Of a stretch of 64,000 nt of DNA, positions 35,121 through 42,514 are shown piece by piece. Position numbers and translations under genes: made by a program. The stretch is from DAIMZI01 sp036734025 (GTDB lineage Bacteria; Pseudomonadota; Alphaproteobacteria; Rhizobiales; Rhodomicrobiaceae). Where the stretch lies: assembly GCA_036734025.1 (NCBI GenBank), contig DAIMZI010000009.1:31572-95571 (forward strand), read 5' to 3'. How positions within the stretch are numbered: the first letter of the stretch is position 1; each line of letters begins with the position of its first letter. The notes below the pieces were generated by a model. That model had not been told where the DNA came from and ran no database searches. It was given only the letters and a program-made list of their open reading frames with translations.

Positions 35121-35879
35121 TCAGAGCACCCGCGCTTCGTTTCTCAGCCTGTCGATCAGTTCGCCAACCGTGTCGACGCGCACGCCAGCCTTGCGCGCGG
35201 GCGGTTCTGTCGTGGCGAGCACCTTCAGTCTCGGCGTCAGATCGATGCCCAGCGTGTCGGCCGCGATTTCCTCAAGCGGCTTCTTCTTGGCCTTCATGAT
35301 GTTGGGAAGCGATGCATAGCGCGGCTCGTTCAGCCGCAGATCAGTGGTGATGATCGCCGGCAGATTTACCGCAATGGTTTGCAGCCCGCCATCCACTTCC
35401 CGGGTCACGTGCGCCTGGCCGTTGGCAAAGGCGAGCCTCGATGCAAACGTGCCCTGCGGCCAGTTCAGCAGCGCCGCCAGCATCTGCCCGGTCTGGTTGC
35501 AGTCATCGTCGATGGCCTGTTTGCCCATGATGACCAGATCCGGCTTTTCCCTGTCGATCAGCTTCTTGAGGATCTTGGCGACGGCGAGCGGTTCCATCGC
35601 CGTGTCGGTCTTCACCAGGATGGCGCGGTCCGCACCCATGGCAAGGGCCGTGCGCAACGTTTCCTGCGCCTTGTCCGGCCCTATGGAGACGGCGACGATT
35701 TCCTCGACGCCCGGATTTCCTGCCTCGCGGATGCGGATCGCCTCTTCCACCGCGATTTCGTCAAACGGGTTCATGGACATCTTGACATTGGTCGTTTCCA
35801 CGCCGGACCCGTCAGCCTTGACCCTGATTTTGACGTTGTAATCGATGACCCGTTTTACCGGGACGAGGATCTTCTTCAT
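35121..35879 (-). CDS. etfB: Electron transfer flavoprotein subunit beta
   Basis: Beta subunit of ETF, which binds AMP and contacts the partner dehydrogenases. The 252-residue protein starts MKKILVPVKRVIDYNVKIRVK and has NPFDEIAVEEAIRI, MGKQAIDDDCNQTGQMLAALL and the C-terminal signature RLNEPRYASLPNIMKAKKKP. Full length. First gene of the etfB-etfA-hbd operon; the promoter lies in the 214 bases towards the rhomboid gene. Confidence 0.97.
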   Translation of the reverse strand: MKKILVPVKRVIDYNVKIRVKADGSGVETTNVKMSMNPFDEIAVEEAIRIREAGNPGVEEIVAVSIGPDKAQETLRTALAMGADRAILVKTDTAMEPLAVAKILKKLIDREKPDLVIMGKQAIDDDCNQTGQMLAALLNWPQGTFASRLAFANGQAHVTREVDGGLQTIAVNLPAIITTDLRLNEPRYASLPNIMKAKKKPLEEIAADTLGIDLTPRLKVLATTEPPARKAGVRVDTVGELIDRLRNEARVL

Positions 35880-36093
35880 TCACCACTCCCGCGCCGTCAC
35901 GTGGCCACTGCCTCGTTCTGCCAGGCGCCGCGCGCAACTTGTCCAGCAAGGCGTCATTTCATGGCCGGCAGGCGCATTTCGCAATTGCGAAAGATCACAG
36001 ACGGTAATGCCAAGGTGGGGGTAAGTCAATCTTCTGATAACCAGTCGGTCGGGGCCCGAGCGCCCGTTCAGACGCTGCGTCTGCACGGCAGCA

Positions 36094-36813
36094 TCATTTT
36101 GCCAATTGCCGGTCAAACAGCGGCACATCGGGCCGGCGCATGAACAGGATGAGGATCGCGCCTGCGACCAATCCGCCGATATGCGCCCACCAGGCGGTAT
36201 TTCCCTGAGTATCGGTGATGACGCTTAATATCTGGAAGCCGATCCACAGACCAAGAGCAATGCCGGCATTGATCCGGATCGGGATGAACGGCAGCACGAG
36301 CACCCAAAGCCGCACGCGGGGATGAAGCATCAGATAGGCCGCGATGACGCCAGAGACCGCGCCGCTGGCGCCGATGAGCGGATTTGGCGAGTCCGGCAAG
36401 ATAAGAGCATGCGTCAAACCCGCTGCGACGCCGCACATGATGTAGAACAGAAAGAAGCGCAGATGGCCCATCGCGTCTTCGACATTGTCGCCGAACACCC
36501 AGAGGAACGCCATGTTGCCGAGCAGATGCATGAAACTGCCGTGCATGAACATGTAGCTGATGAGCGTCAGCCGGTCTGGCACGGGGAGTTGATTTTCTAT
36601 GACCACATAGCCGGAGCGGCCGAAGAAGCCCTCATTGACCAGCTCATAGGGGATGACTGCGAAACTGAAGATCGCTTCGGGAGACAAGGCGATCGCGTCG
36701 CCGGCCAGAAAGGTGAAATAGATGAATATGTTGACAGCGACGAGAGCCACCGTGACGAACTGAAACGGGATCTTCTTCAGATTATTCTGATCCCAGACCG
36801 GAATGAACAGCAC
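36094..36813 (-). CDS. Rhomboid-family intramembrane serine protease
   Basis: A 239-residue membrane protein with about seven hydrophobic helices. Rhomboid motifs present: HGSFMHLLGNMAFLWVFGDNVED (loop and TM2), the catalytic serine in GASGAVSG and the catalytic His in AWWAHIGG. Rhomboids cut membrane proteins at their transmembrane helices; the substrate is unknown. The start appears to be GTG 36813 after AGGGGGA. It lies between etfB and the cobalamin adenosyltransferase gene on the same strand, an arrangement resembling that in other Rhizobiales. Confidence 0.93.
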   Translation of the reverse strand: MLFIPVWDQNNLKKIPFQFVTVALVAVNIFIYFTFLAGDAIALSPEAIFSFAVIPYELVNEGFFGRSGYVVIENQLPVPDRLTLISYMFMHGSFMHLLGNMAFLWVFGDNVEDAMGHLRFFLFYIMCGVAAGLTHALILPDSPNPLIGASGAVSGVIAAYLMLHPRVRLWVLVLPFIPIRINAGIALGLWIGFQILSVITDTQGNTAWWAHIGGLVAGAILILFMRRPDVPLFDRQLAK

Positions 36814-36828
36814 ACCACGTCCCCCTTG

Positions 36829-37410
36829 CTAGCGATTGCCGCCGGGCTTCCATAACACATCCTGGCGGCCCTTGCCGTTGACATAGCGTGCGGCCACGAA
36901 AAGGAAGTCAGACAGCCTGTTGATGAAGATCAGTGCGGGTTCGCCCACCTGCTCGCCCTTTGTTGATGCGAGTTCGACCATCAGCCGCTCGGCGCGACGG
37001 CACACGCAACGCGCCATGTGCAGCGCGGCCGCACCGGGTGTCCCTGCCGGCAGGACGAATGATGTAAGCGGCGCCAGTTCTGCGTTGAGCTTGTCGATTT
37101 CGCTTTCGATCCTGGTGGCCTGTTCTTTGCTGACACGCAGTGGTTCATAGGGCAGCGGCTCGCCGGTGTCGGGCACGCACAGATCGGCGCCCAGATCGAA
37201 CAGATCGTTCTGGATGCGCTCCAGCATCTGGTCGATCTCGGGTGATTCAGCGGCGATGTGCACCCGCGCCATGCCGATGGCGGCGTTGGTCTCGTCCACG
37301 GTGCCATAGGCCGATACACGCAGGTCATATTTCTTGACGCGCGCGCCCGAGCCCAGCGCGGTCGAGCCATCATCGCCTGTGCGCGTGTAGATCTTCGTCA
37401 GAACGACCAT
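36829..37410 (-). CDS. ATP:cob(I)alamin adenosyltransferase, PduO type
   Basis: Makes adenosylcobalamin from cob(I)alamin and ATP. The 193-residue protein has the PduO-family N-terminal loop YTRTGDDGSTALG, YDLRVSAYGTVDETNAAIG, LFDLGADLC and the C-terminal ARCVCRRAERLMVEL ... FINRLSDFLFVAARYVN. ATG 37410 starts the conserved sequence; the open frame extends 26 codons further without support. Fifteen bases separate it from the rhomboid gene. No cobalamin riboswitch was recognised upstream. Adenosylcobalamin is the cofactor of methylmalonyl-CoA and ethylmalonyl-CoA mutases, fitting the acyl-CoA genes nearby. Confidence 0.94.
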   Translation of the reverse strand: MVVLTKIYTRTGDDGSTALGSGARVKKYDLRVSAYGTVDETNAAIGMARVHIAAESPEIDQMLERIQNDLFDLGADLCVPDTGEPLPYEPLRVSKEQATRIESEIDKLNAELAPLTSFVLPAGTPGAAALHMARCVCRRAERLMVELASTKGEQVGEPALIFINRLSDFLFVAARYVNGKGRQDVLWKPGGNR

Positions 37411-37512
37411 CGAAACTCCATTGCCGGGGAGGCGGATATCCACCCCGTTTGCATGCGCAACCGTAGAAGGAAACGCGGCGCCGTGCAAACCGGATCTGCG
37501 CTTTGATCCGGT

Positions 37513-37704
37513 CTATTTTCCGGTCAGATAAAGGACCGCCATGATGATCACGACGGCGACGAACTGAAGCCCGACGCGCCAGCGCATGAGCTTCTGGCTG
37601 GTGTTGGAATTGCCGCCGCGCACCATGTTCCACAATCCGGCGACCAGCACGACGGCCACAGCAGCGACGGCGATCGTGACGATGTTGCGCAGGATGAAAT
37701 CCAT
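37513..37704 (-). CDS. HIG1-type twin transmembrane protein
   Basis: A 63-residue membrane protein with two hydrophobic helices (about 7-26 and 46-61) joined by a loop containing NTSQKLMRWRVGLQF, the recurring motif of the HIG1 domain found in cytochrome-oxidase-associated proteins such as mitochondrial Rcf1. Bacterial members are small inner-membrane proteins; a respiratory supercomplex role is known for the eukaryotic family and inferred here. ATG 37704 has AAGGAG six bases upstream. First in line with the cobalamin adenosyltransferase gene, a frequent neighbour in alphaproteobacteria. Confidence 0.85.
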   Translation of the reverse strand: MDFILRNIVTIAVAAVAVVLVAGLWNMVRGGNSNTSQKLMRWRVGLQFVAVVIIMAVLYLTGK

Positions 37705-37807
37705 GGACAGCTCCTTTTTCTTGGCCAGGCCTGATGCACAGGCTACAGCGCACGTGCAGCTTCAGCGCAAGCACTGGTGGCTTGGGTGACCGGCATGCGC
37801 TTGCTGA

Positions 37808-38260
37808 TCAGGCGTTGCGCCCGGCAACCAGCCAATAGACCAGGCCGGCAGCAAAGCCCGCGGTCGCGTAAATGCCAATATATTGCGCTGAAGGCAGCGT
37901 GCCAAGCGGTACCTCGGGGGGCATTGCGAGCACCGGCAGGACGATCATCGAGACGCCGCCGGCGACGATATAGTAAAGCGCGGAGCGCAGGCGCGCGACC
38001 TCACCGAGGATGGCGGCGGCCAGGCCGGGCAGTACGGTGAGCGTCGGCGCGACGGTTCCGACGAATGCGATGAAGCCGACGCCGCGCACGAAGAATTCTT
38101 CGGGGCCGCCGGGTGGAGCCAACTGGCCGTCGGAATGGGCGGCGATCTCGCCGGCTGCCCAATAGGTGCCGATCGCGAAGAGCACGATGATCGCTGTCAG
38201 CGCGGCGAGCGCGAAGGCGAGGATCACTGCGGCGATGCGGGTGAGGGTGGACAGGATCAT
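37808..38260 (-). CDS. Small four-helix membrane protein, unknown
   Basis: A 150-residue protein with four clear hydrophobic helices (about 8-33, 55-80, 87-110, 125-145) and short polar loops, one carrying PGGPEEFF. No cysteine or catalytic motif. I do not recognise a named family. ATG 38260. On the same strand as the HIG1-type gene, about 100 bases before it. Confidence 0.75.
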   Translation of the reverse strand: MILSTLTRIAAVILAFALAALTAIIVLFAIGTYWAAGEIAAHSDGQLAPPGGPEEFFVRGVGFIAFVGTVAPTLTVLPGLAAAILGEVARLRSALYYIVAGGVSMIVLPVLAMPPEVPLGTLPSAQYIGIYATAGFAAGLVYWLVAGRNA

Positions 38261-38394
38261 CTTGTCCGTCTTGGGCTGGGGGTGCGTCGGCCGATCGGGC
38301 AGCTCAGAGAAACAGGACTGACGCCGTCAGGTCAAGGTGCATGCGCGCGTCTGGCGATCTTCCTGCAACGAGCGTTTGCCCGGCAAACAAGAAC

Positions 38395-38413
38395 GGGGGC
38401 GCACGCCGCCCCC
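38395..38413 (-). terminator. GC-rich hairpin after the FadL gene
   Basis: GGGGGCG (38395-38401) and CGCCCCC (38407-38413) pair around a five-base loop. Read on the minus strand it is followed by a T-rich stretch (GTTCTTGTTTG), 40 bases past the FadL stop, so it is a likely terminator. Confidence 0.7.
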
Positions 38414-38452
38414 GCTACAGTTGATCGCAAGACCGCTGCCCTGATGCAGGTC

Positions 38453-39766
38453 TTATTTCAGGCTTTCGAGCTCATGCCGGGCGCCGCCCCAGTTCGTCTT
38501 CACACCCACGGTGAAGATGTCGATGTCGCCTGTGCTTTCACCTTCGAACGCGGTGCAATTTGGCTGCGGCTGACAGATCGGCCCGTCCTCGACGAACAGA
38601 TGCGTGTAGCCGACGTCGATTGCAGTGCTTTCGAAGAGCTGGAAGGTTGCCCCAGCGCTGAGCCAGATACGATCATTGTCAGGAAGAATGACGTTGCGGG
38701 TATCGTCGCGGATAGGCGATTTTTCGTAGCCCAGACCGGTGCGAAGCGTGGTGCCAGGCCTCATGGCGTATTCCAGACCAACCGAGAAGAACCAGCCGTC
38801 TTCATATTCAAGGGAAAGCTCATCAATCGTCGCGCCAGCGGCATCCTTGATTTGCGGTGTGCCGAGACGGCTCCAATTGGTCCATTCGACCGTGCCGAGG
38901 ATGGTAAATTCCTCGCTGATCTGCTGACGAAGACCCAAAGACACCAACTCAGGCAGGATGAAGTCGACTGAGGCCGGCTCACCGGTAGCGTCACATCCGC
39001 CCAAGGCGACATTTGACAGACCTGTGCCCGTACATGTTCCTTCCAGTCCAACCTTGATCGCCGAGCGATAGCCCAGACCGATGCTGGTGCCGGCTGTGGG
39101 TTGCCAGATCACACCTGCAGTCACGCCAAAACCGAAATCGTCGCCTTCAGTTGTGCGGCCGGGAACGCCAGGGACTAAACCCAAATCGGTCTGCCCACTT
39201 CTCAGCCGTATATCGATGTATTGAACCTGAATGCCCGCACCAACGGTCAGAGTATCGGACAATTTGTAAGCCAGCGTCGGGTTGAGATTGAGCGAAAATA
39301 CTTCGGATGTAACGCCGAGCGGTGCACCTGCATATCCCGTGTTTTTCGGCTTGGTAGTGAAACCATATTGGGCATTGCTGGCAATACCTACAAAAAGACG
39401 CTCGCTGAGCTGATAGTTCGCGTAGGCAGCCGGAACCAGTGTCGGCCGCCCGAGATCGCCCGATCCGCTAAAATCAGCCCCGCCGGTCAGCGCGCCGCCA
39501 AACACATCAATCTCTGTGTGCGGTACAACCAGCGCGATATGGCTTTCGGTGTTGATACCCGGAGCAGCAGCGGCGGCGGCAGAATTCCAGAACATCGAGC
39601 TCAATTCATGCCCCGCTGCGGCGCCGGCGAACGACATGCCCTGAAAATAAGCCGATTGTTCGCGCACAGCAAACGCGCCGGCAAAAACTGATGTACTGAG
39701 CACCATGCCCGCGCAAAGCGCGGCTCCGAATGCACCACCGCGAACCAGACTAACCCGATTTGACAT
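38453..39766 (-). CDS. FadL/OmpP1-family outer membrane transporter
   Basis: Outer membrane channel for long-chain fatty acids or other hydrophobic molecules. The 437-residue precursor has a signal peptide (cut near VFA-G), the FadL N-terminal hatch with AFAVREQSAYFQGMSFAGAAA and the family Asn-Pro-Ala-like region read here as SSMFWNSAAAAA, then a barrel of alternating strands (PAAYANYQLSERLFVGIASNAQYG, GLGYRSAIKVG, LRTGLGYEKSPI, IDVGYTHLFV). Two disulfide-type cysteine pairs are visible (TCTGTG ... GGC and ICQPQPNC). ATG 39766 has GGGGGGAG upstream. Consistent with use of hydrophobic carbon by this organism. Confidence 0.92.
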   Translation of the reverse strand: MSNRVSLVRGGAFGAALCAGMVLSTSVFAGAFAVREQSAYFQGMSFAGAAAGHELSSMFWNSAAAAAAPGINTESHIALVVPHTEIDVFGGALTGGADFSGSGDLGRPTLVPAAYANYQLSERLFVGIASNAQYGFTTKPKNTGYAGAPLGVTSEVFSLNLNPTLAYKLSDTLTVGAGIQVQYIDIRLRSGQTDLGLVPGVPGRTTEGDDFGFGVTAGVIWQPTAGTSIGLGYRSAIKVGLEGTCTGTGLSNVALGGCDATGEPASVDFILPELVSLGLRQQISEEFTILGTVEWTNWSRLGTPQIKDAAGATIDELSLEYEDGWFFSVGLEYAMRPGTTLRTGLGYEKSPIRDDTRNVILPDNDRIWLSAGATFQLFESTAIDVGYTHLFVEDGPICQPQPNCTAFEGESTGDIDIFTVGVKTNWGGARHELESLK

Positions 39767-40112
39767 TACGCCACTCCCCCCACGCCTTGGGTTTAAAATG
39801 TTACCGTTTCTTGTTGATGGATGAACGACTGACAACAAGCATCCACAACTCCTGATAATCATCTTATTTCACCTTCCGCCTTTTCTGCCAGAGTCAAATC
39901 AGGGCCGCCCGTGCAGCCAGATTCAATCCAGGATAGTATTGGTTGCTATCCAGACATCGCCACGCCGATCTGAAAGACTGCATGAATACCGAATAGGTCT
40001 CGGATTTCAGCGTCTTGGGCGCGACTTCAACGCCTTGGAACAATTGCAACTAAAGGTGGTGGCGTCAATTTTGCCCGCATAGGCGGTCATGTTTTTGCCG
40101 CATGCTGTTGCG
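39767..40112. other. Intergenic region upstream of fadL-type gene
   Basis: About 345 bases between two minus-strand genes. It holds the FadL promoter and the end of the binding-protein gene. One inverted repeat stands out: GGATAG (39931-39936) and CTATCC (39946-39951) around nine bases, either an operator for the FadL gene or a weak hairpin. No gene seen. Confidence 0.45.
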
Positions 40113-40973
40113 CTATCGCAACGTAGTTTCCCTTGCCCTTAGCGAGTTGACCAATAGGTCAAGCGCCTTTGCCAGCGATGGCCCCGGACATACGGTCGCG
40201 GAAGACGGGAAAGCGAGCCGCGTTTGCGGCGGGTAAAGCCGGCGCAGCGCCGGGTGCTCCAGCAGGGCCGCGCCCTGATCGCCCGCGGGCTCAGCATTAC
40301 GCCCGGCGAAGCGTTCCGGCACGACAAGAATGTCCGGTTGCAGCGCGATCACATTTTCGATCGAAGCCGCTCTGGTGCCGTTTTCGGATGGCGGCAGGCG
40401 CAGGCCGACATGCGCAAGCATTTCGCCGCTAAGCGTACCCGTACCGATCGAATAGCCGCCGCGGTCATAGAAAACGGCCAATTCGCCGCTTGCCACGCCA
40501 GCCGTGCGCGCCAGCGCGTCGTTGAACTCAGCCACCAGTCTTGCGCCGGCTTCCGGGGCGCCAAGCTCAGTCGGCACCTCGATGAGCTGGGCGCGCGCTT
40601 CGGCAATGGTAGTGGGATGATCTATCGCCAGCACCGGCACGCCCATCTTGCGCAGCAACGCCAGCGTCAGCGGCCTGTTGAAGACCGACGCGACCACCAG
40701 ATCGGGCCGCAGTTGCAGCACACTTTCGGCATCATCGCGCACGCGCGGAATGTCGGTTGCAAGATCGGCGAAGAAGGAGACGGATGGATCAGCCGCGAAG
40801 GGACTCAAGGCAACGATGCGTTCGCGCGCCACCGCTGTCAGGAGATATTGATCGGCGCAGGCGTTGATCGAGACGATGCGAGACGGCGCAGGCGTATCAG
40901 GTTCGGCGCGCACGGTACACGCGCACGCGACCGCCAGAAGCAGGCCGAGCAGCGCGCTAGTCGACCTTGTCAT
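40113..40973 (-). CDS. ABC transporter substrate-binding protein, FepB/BtuF type
   Basis: Periplasmic binding protein of the helical-backbone metal-receptor family that captures ferric siderophores, haem or cobalamin. The 286-residue precursor has a signal peptide (cut near RA-E), then RIVSINACADQYLLTAV, SVLQLRPDLVVASVF, VLAIDHPTTIAEA, LQPDILVVPE and ALLEHPALRRLYPPQ, all positions typical of this fold. No permease or ATPase genes are adjacent. Its ATG at 40973 lies 17 bases inside the upstream methyltransferase gene, so they are translationally coupled. Ligand unknown; the cobalamin adenosyltransferase 3 kb away makes cobalamin a thought but not evidence. Confidence 0.85.
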   Translation of the reverse strand: MTRSTSALLGLLLAVACACTVRAEPDTPAPSRIVSINACADQYLLTAVARERIVALSPFAADPSVSFFADLATDIPRVRDDAESVLQLRPDLVVASVFNRPLTLALLRKMGVPVLAIDHPTTIAEARAQLIEVPTELGAPEAGARLVAEFNDALARTAGVASGELAVFYDRGGYSIGTGTLSGEMLAHVGLRLPPSENGTRAASIENVIALQPDILVVPERFAGRNAEPAGDQGAALLEHPALRRLYPPQTRLAFPSSATVCPGPSLAKALDLLVNSLRARETTLR

Positions 40974-41571
40974 AGGTCCAGATCGCCGCGGGCGGCAGGT
41001 TGGCCCACACGAGGCAACGCCGCTCGGCGCGCAGGCCGAGAGCCGCTGCAATGCGCAATGGCACGGGGCTGCTGTCGCGATATGTGAACTGGACGAACAC
41101 GCCGCCTGGTGCGATCACACGGAAGCTGTTCTTCATGATCGAGCGGATCAGGGGCTTGGAAAACAGCCGCATCGGCAGGGTCGAGACGATCGCGCCGACG
41201 CGCGGCCCCTGACGCGCGCTCCAGATATGGCCGAGGTCCTGCGCCGGAGCGATGAGCACATCGATTTCGGGGAAGGTGCGGCGCAGATGCTCGCCAAGCT
41301 CGATGTCGAGTTCCACCAGGGTCAGATTTTGCGGCGCGACGCCGTTGCGGATGAGCTGGCGCGTGATGGCGCCCGTGCCGGCACCCAGTTCCACGACATG
41401 CGGGGCGGGGCGCTCGGCGATGGCCTCGGTCATGGCGCGCCCGACAAACGGACTTGAGGGAAACAGGCTGCAAATCTGTTTCGGATTGCGCAGCGAGCGG
41501 CCCCAGAACAGCAATGGCCCCTGGGCCCTGCTAGCCAGTTCTTCCAGATGTGCGTGCATTGGTCGTGCCAT
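40957..41571 (-). CDS. Class I SAM-dependent methyltransferase, PmtA-like
   Basis: A 204-residue methyltransferase with motif I VVELGAGTGAITRQL, a post-I acidic strand LTLVELDIELGEHLR, and motif IV-like region VGAIVSTLPMRLF. The N-terminal FWGRSLRNPKQICSLFPSSPFVGRAM resembles rhizobial phospholipid N-methyltransferase PmtA, which methylates phosphatidylethanolamine; an rRNA adenine methyltransferase-like (KsgA-type) role is less likely because the catalytic NLPY-type motif is STLPM. ATG 41571, weak ribosome-binding site. Overlaps the binding-protein gene by 17 bases. Confidence 0.8.
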   Translation of the reverse strand: MARPMHAHLEELASRAQGPLLFWGRSLRNPKQICSLFPSSPFVGRAMTEAIAERPAPHVVELGAGTGAITRQLIRNGVAPQNLTLVELDIELGEHLRRTFPEIDVLIAPAQDLGHIWSARQGPRVGAIVSTLPMRLFSKPLIRSIMKNSFRVIAPGGVFVQFTYRDSSPVPLRIAAALGLRAERRCLVWANLPPAAIWTYDKVD

Positions 41572-42044
41572 GGCAAGTTACTTTGCCTACAAACGTGGCC
41601 GAAGCCTCAAAAATTGCGAATGTGCGAGAACACGTGCAGCGAGCCATGGCATGCGGACGCTGTGAGCCTGTTTCGGCAATCTGGCCACAGGCGCTGGAGG
41701 TCCGCTTTCACATGGCAGCATAAAGATTGGCTCCGGGATGGCTTGTGCCGGCAGGAAGAAGCCCAAATGCCCGCATTGCAAATATTACAATTGCATGTCA
41801 GGTTTAAAATAAATAAGTCAAAACGCCTGCGTGGACAAGCCCACCCTATCTTTTCTTCGCGATCATGCATTTATGGCTCGATCCGCTGGACATTTGCATT
41901 TCGAGCAACCAAATTTCAAGGTCATGCGTTATCGTCAGGGCGTCGGACACGGTCTTCGATTGACGCATAACAAGATCCGTTCATGCGGCCTGAGGCCGGA
42001 TGGGATGGGCTTAGGGGAAACGACTGTCTGACGAGGAAACCAGC
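41572..42044. other. Intergenic region, AT-richer than flanks
   Basis: About 470 bases between divergent genes. The middle (about 41770-41825) is noticeably AT-rich, with TTTAAAATAAATAAG. Open frames here have no ribosome-binding site, conserved motif or membrane segment, so I call none. Both flanking promoters must lie inside. Confidence 0.45.
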
Positions 42045-42344
42045 GTGACGCGATTTGTGCTTGGTGAGCTGCGGCGTTACACGATCATAGCTCTGGGCGT
42101 CATCTGTGTGCTCCTTGGCATCATCATCGCCCCGCTTCCGCTTCCGCTCGGCATCCCGCTGATGCTCGTCGGCATTTCGCTGCTCATCATCGAGGTGCCC
42201 TTCATGCGGCGCCAGTTCCTTGCGCTGCGCAAGCGCAACAAGCGTCTCGACAAATTCATCGACTCGATCGAGCACCGCCTGCCCGAGTCTCTGCGCAAGG
42301 CGCTGCGCAATGACGATCCGGACAAGCCGCAAAACCCCGCCTGA
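42045..42344 (+). CDS. Small membrane protein (PGPGW-like)
   Basis: A 99-residue membrane protein with a basic N-terminus, two hydrophobic helices (about 13-30 and 33-52) separated by PLPLPLGIP, and a basic, Arg/Lys-rich cytoplasmic tail. This matches small proteins annotated as putative transmembrane protein PGPGW, though the named motif is replaced here by PLPLG. The start is GTG 42045 with GAGGAAA eight bases upstream. It precedes the transketolase gene by 170 bases on the same strand. Function unknown. Confidence 0.72.
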   Translation: MTRFVLGELRRYTIIALGVICVLLGIIIAPLPLPLGIPLMLVGISLLIIEVPFMRRQFLALRKRNKRLDKFIDSIEHRLPESLRKALRNDDPDKPQNPA

Positions 42345-42514
42345 CAAAATGGGCCCGCCACGCGCCCGCAGCGGCGGCAAAAATCAATTTGTTTGAATGC
42401 AATTCCCGTCCGAAGCGTCTAAAACAGTCATGGCAATAGATGCGTATCGTCTGCAGGTTCCGGTGCGGGTCTGGCGGGCGGGCGCGAAAAACACGTCCGG
42501 GGCTGGAGATAGAC

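Noticed and set aside
37411..37512. Cobalamin riboswitch before the adenosyltransferase gene
   Set aside because: The gap is about 100 bases, too short for a B12 riboswitch, and the GCCACTG-type box was not seen.
41607..41870. 87-codon minus-strand open frame in the intergenic region
   Set aside because: No ribosome-binding site, odd Cys/Arg/His-rich composition, no hydrophobic or family pattern.
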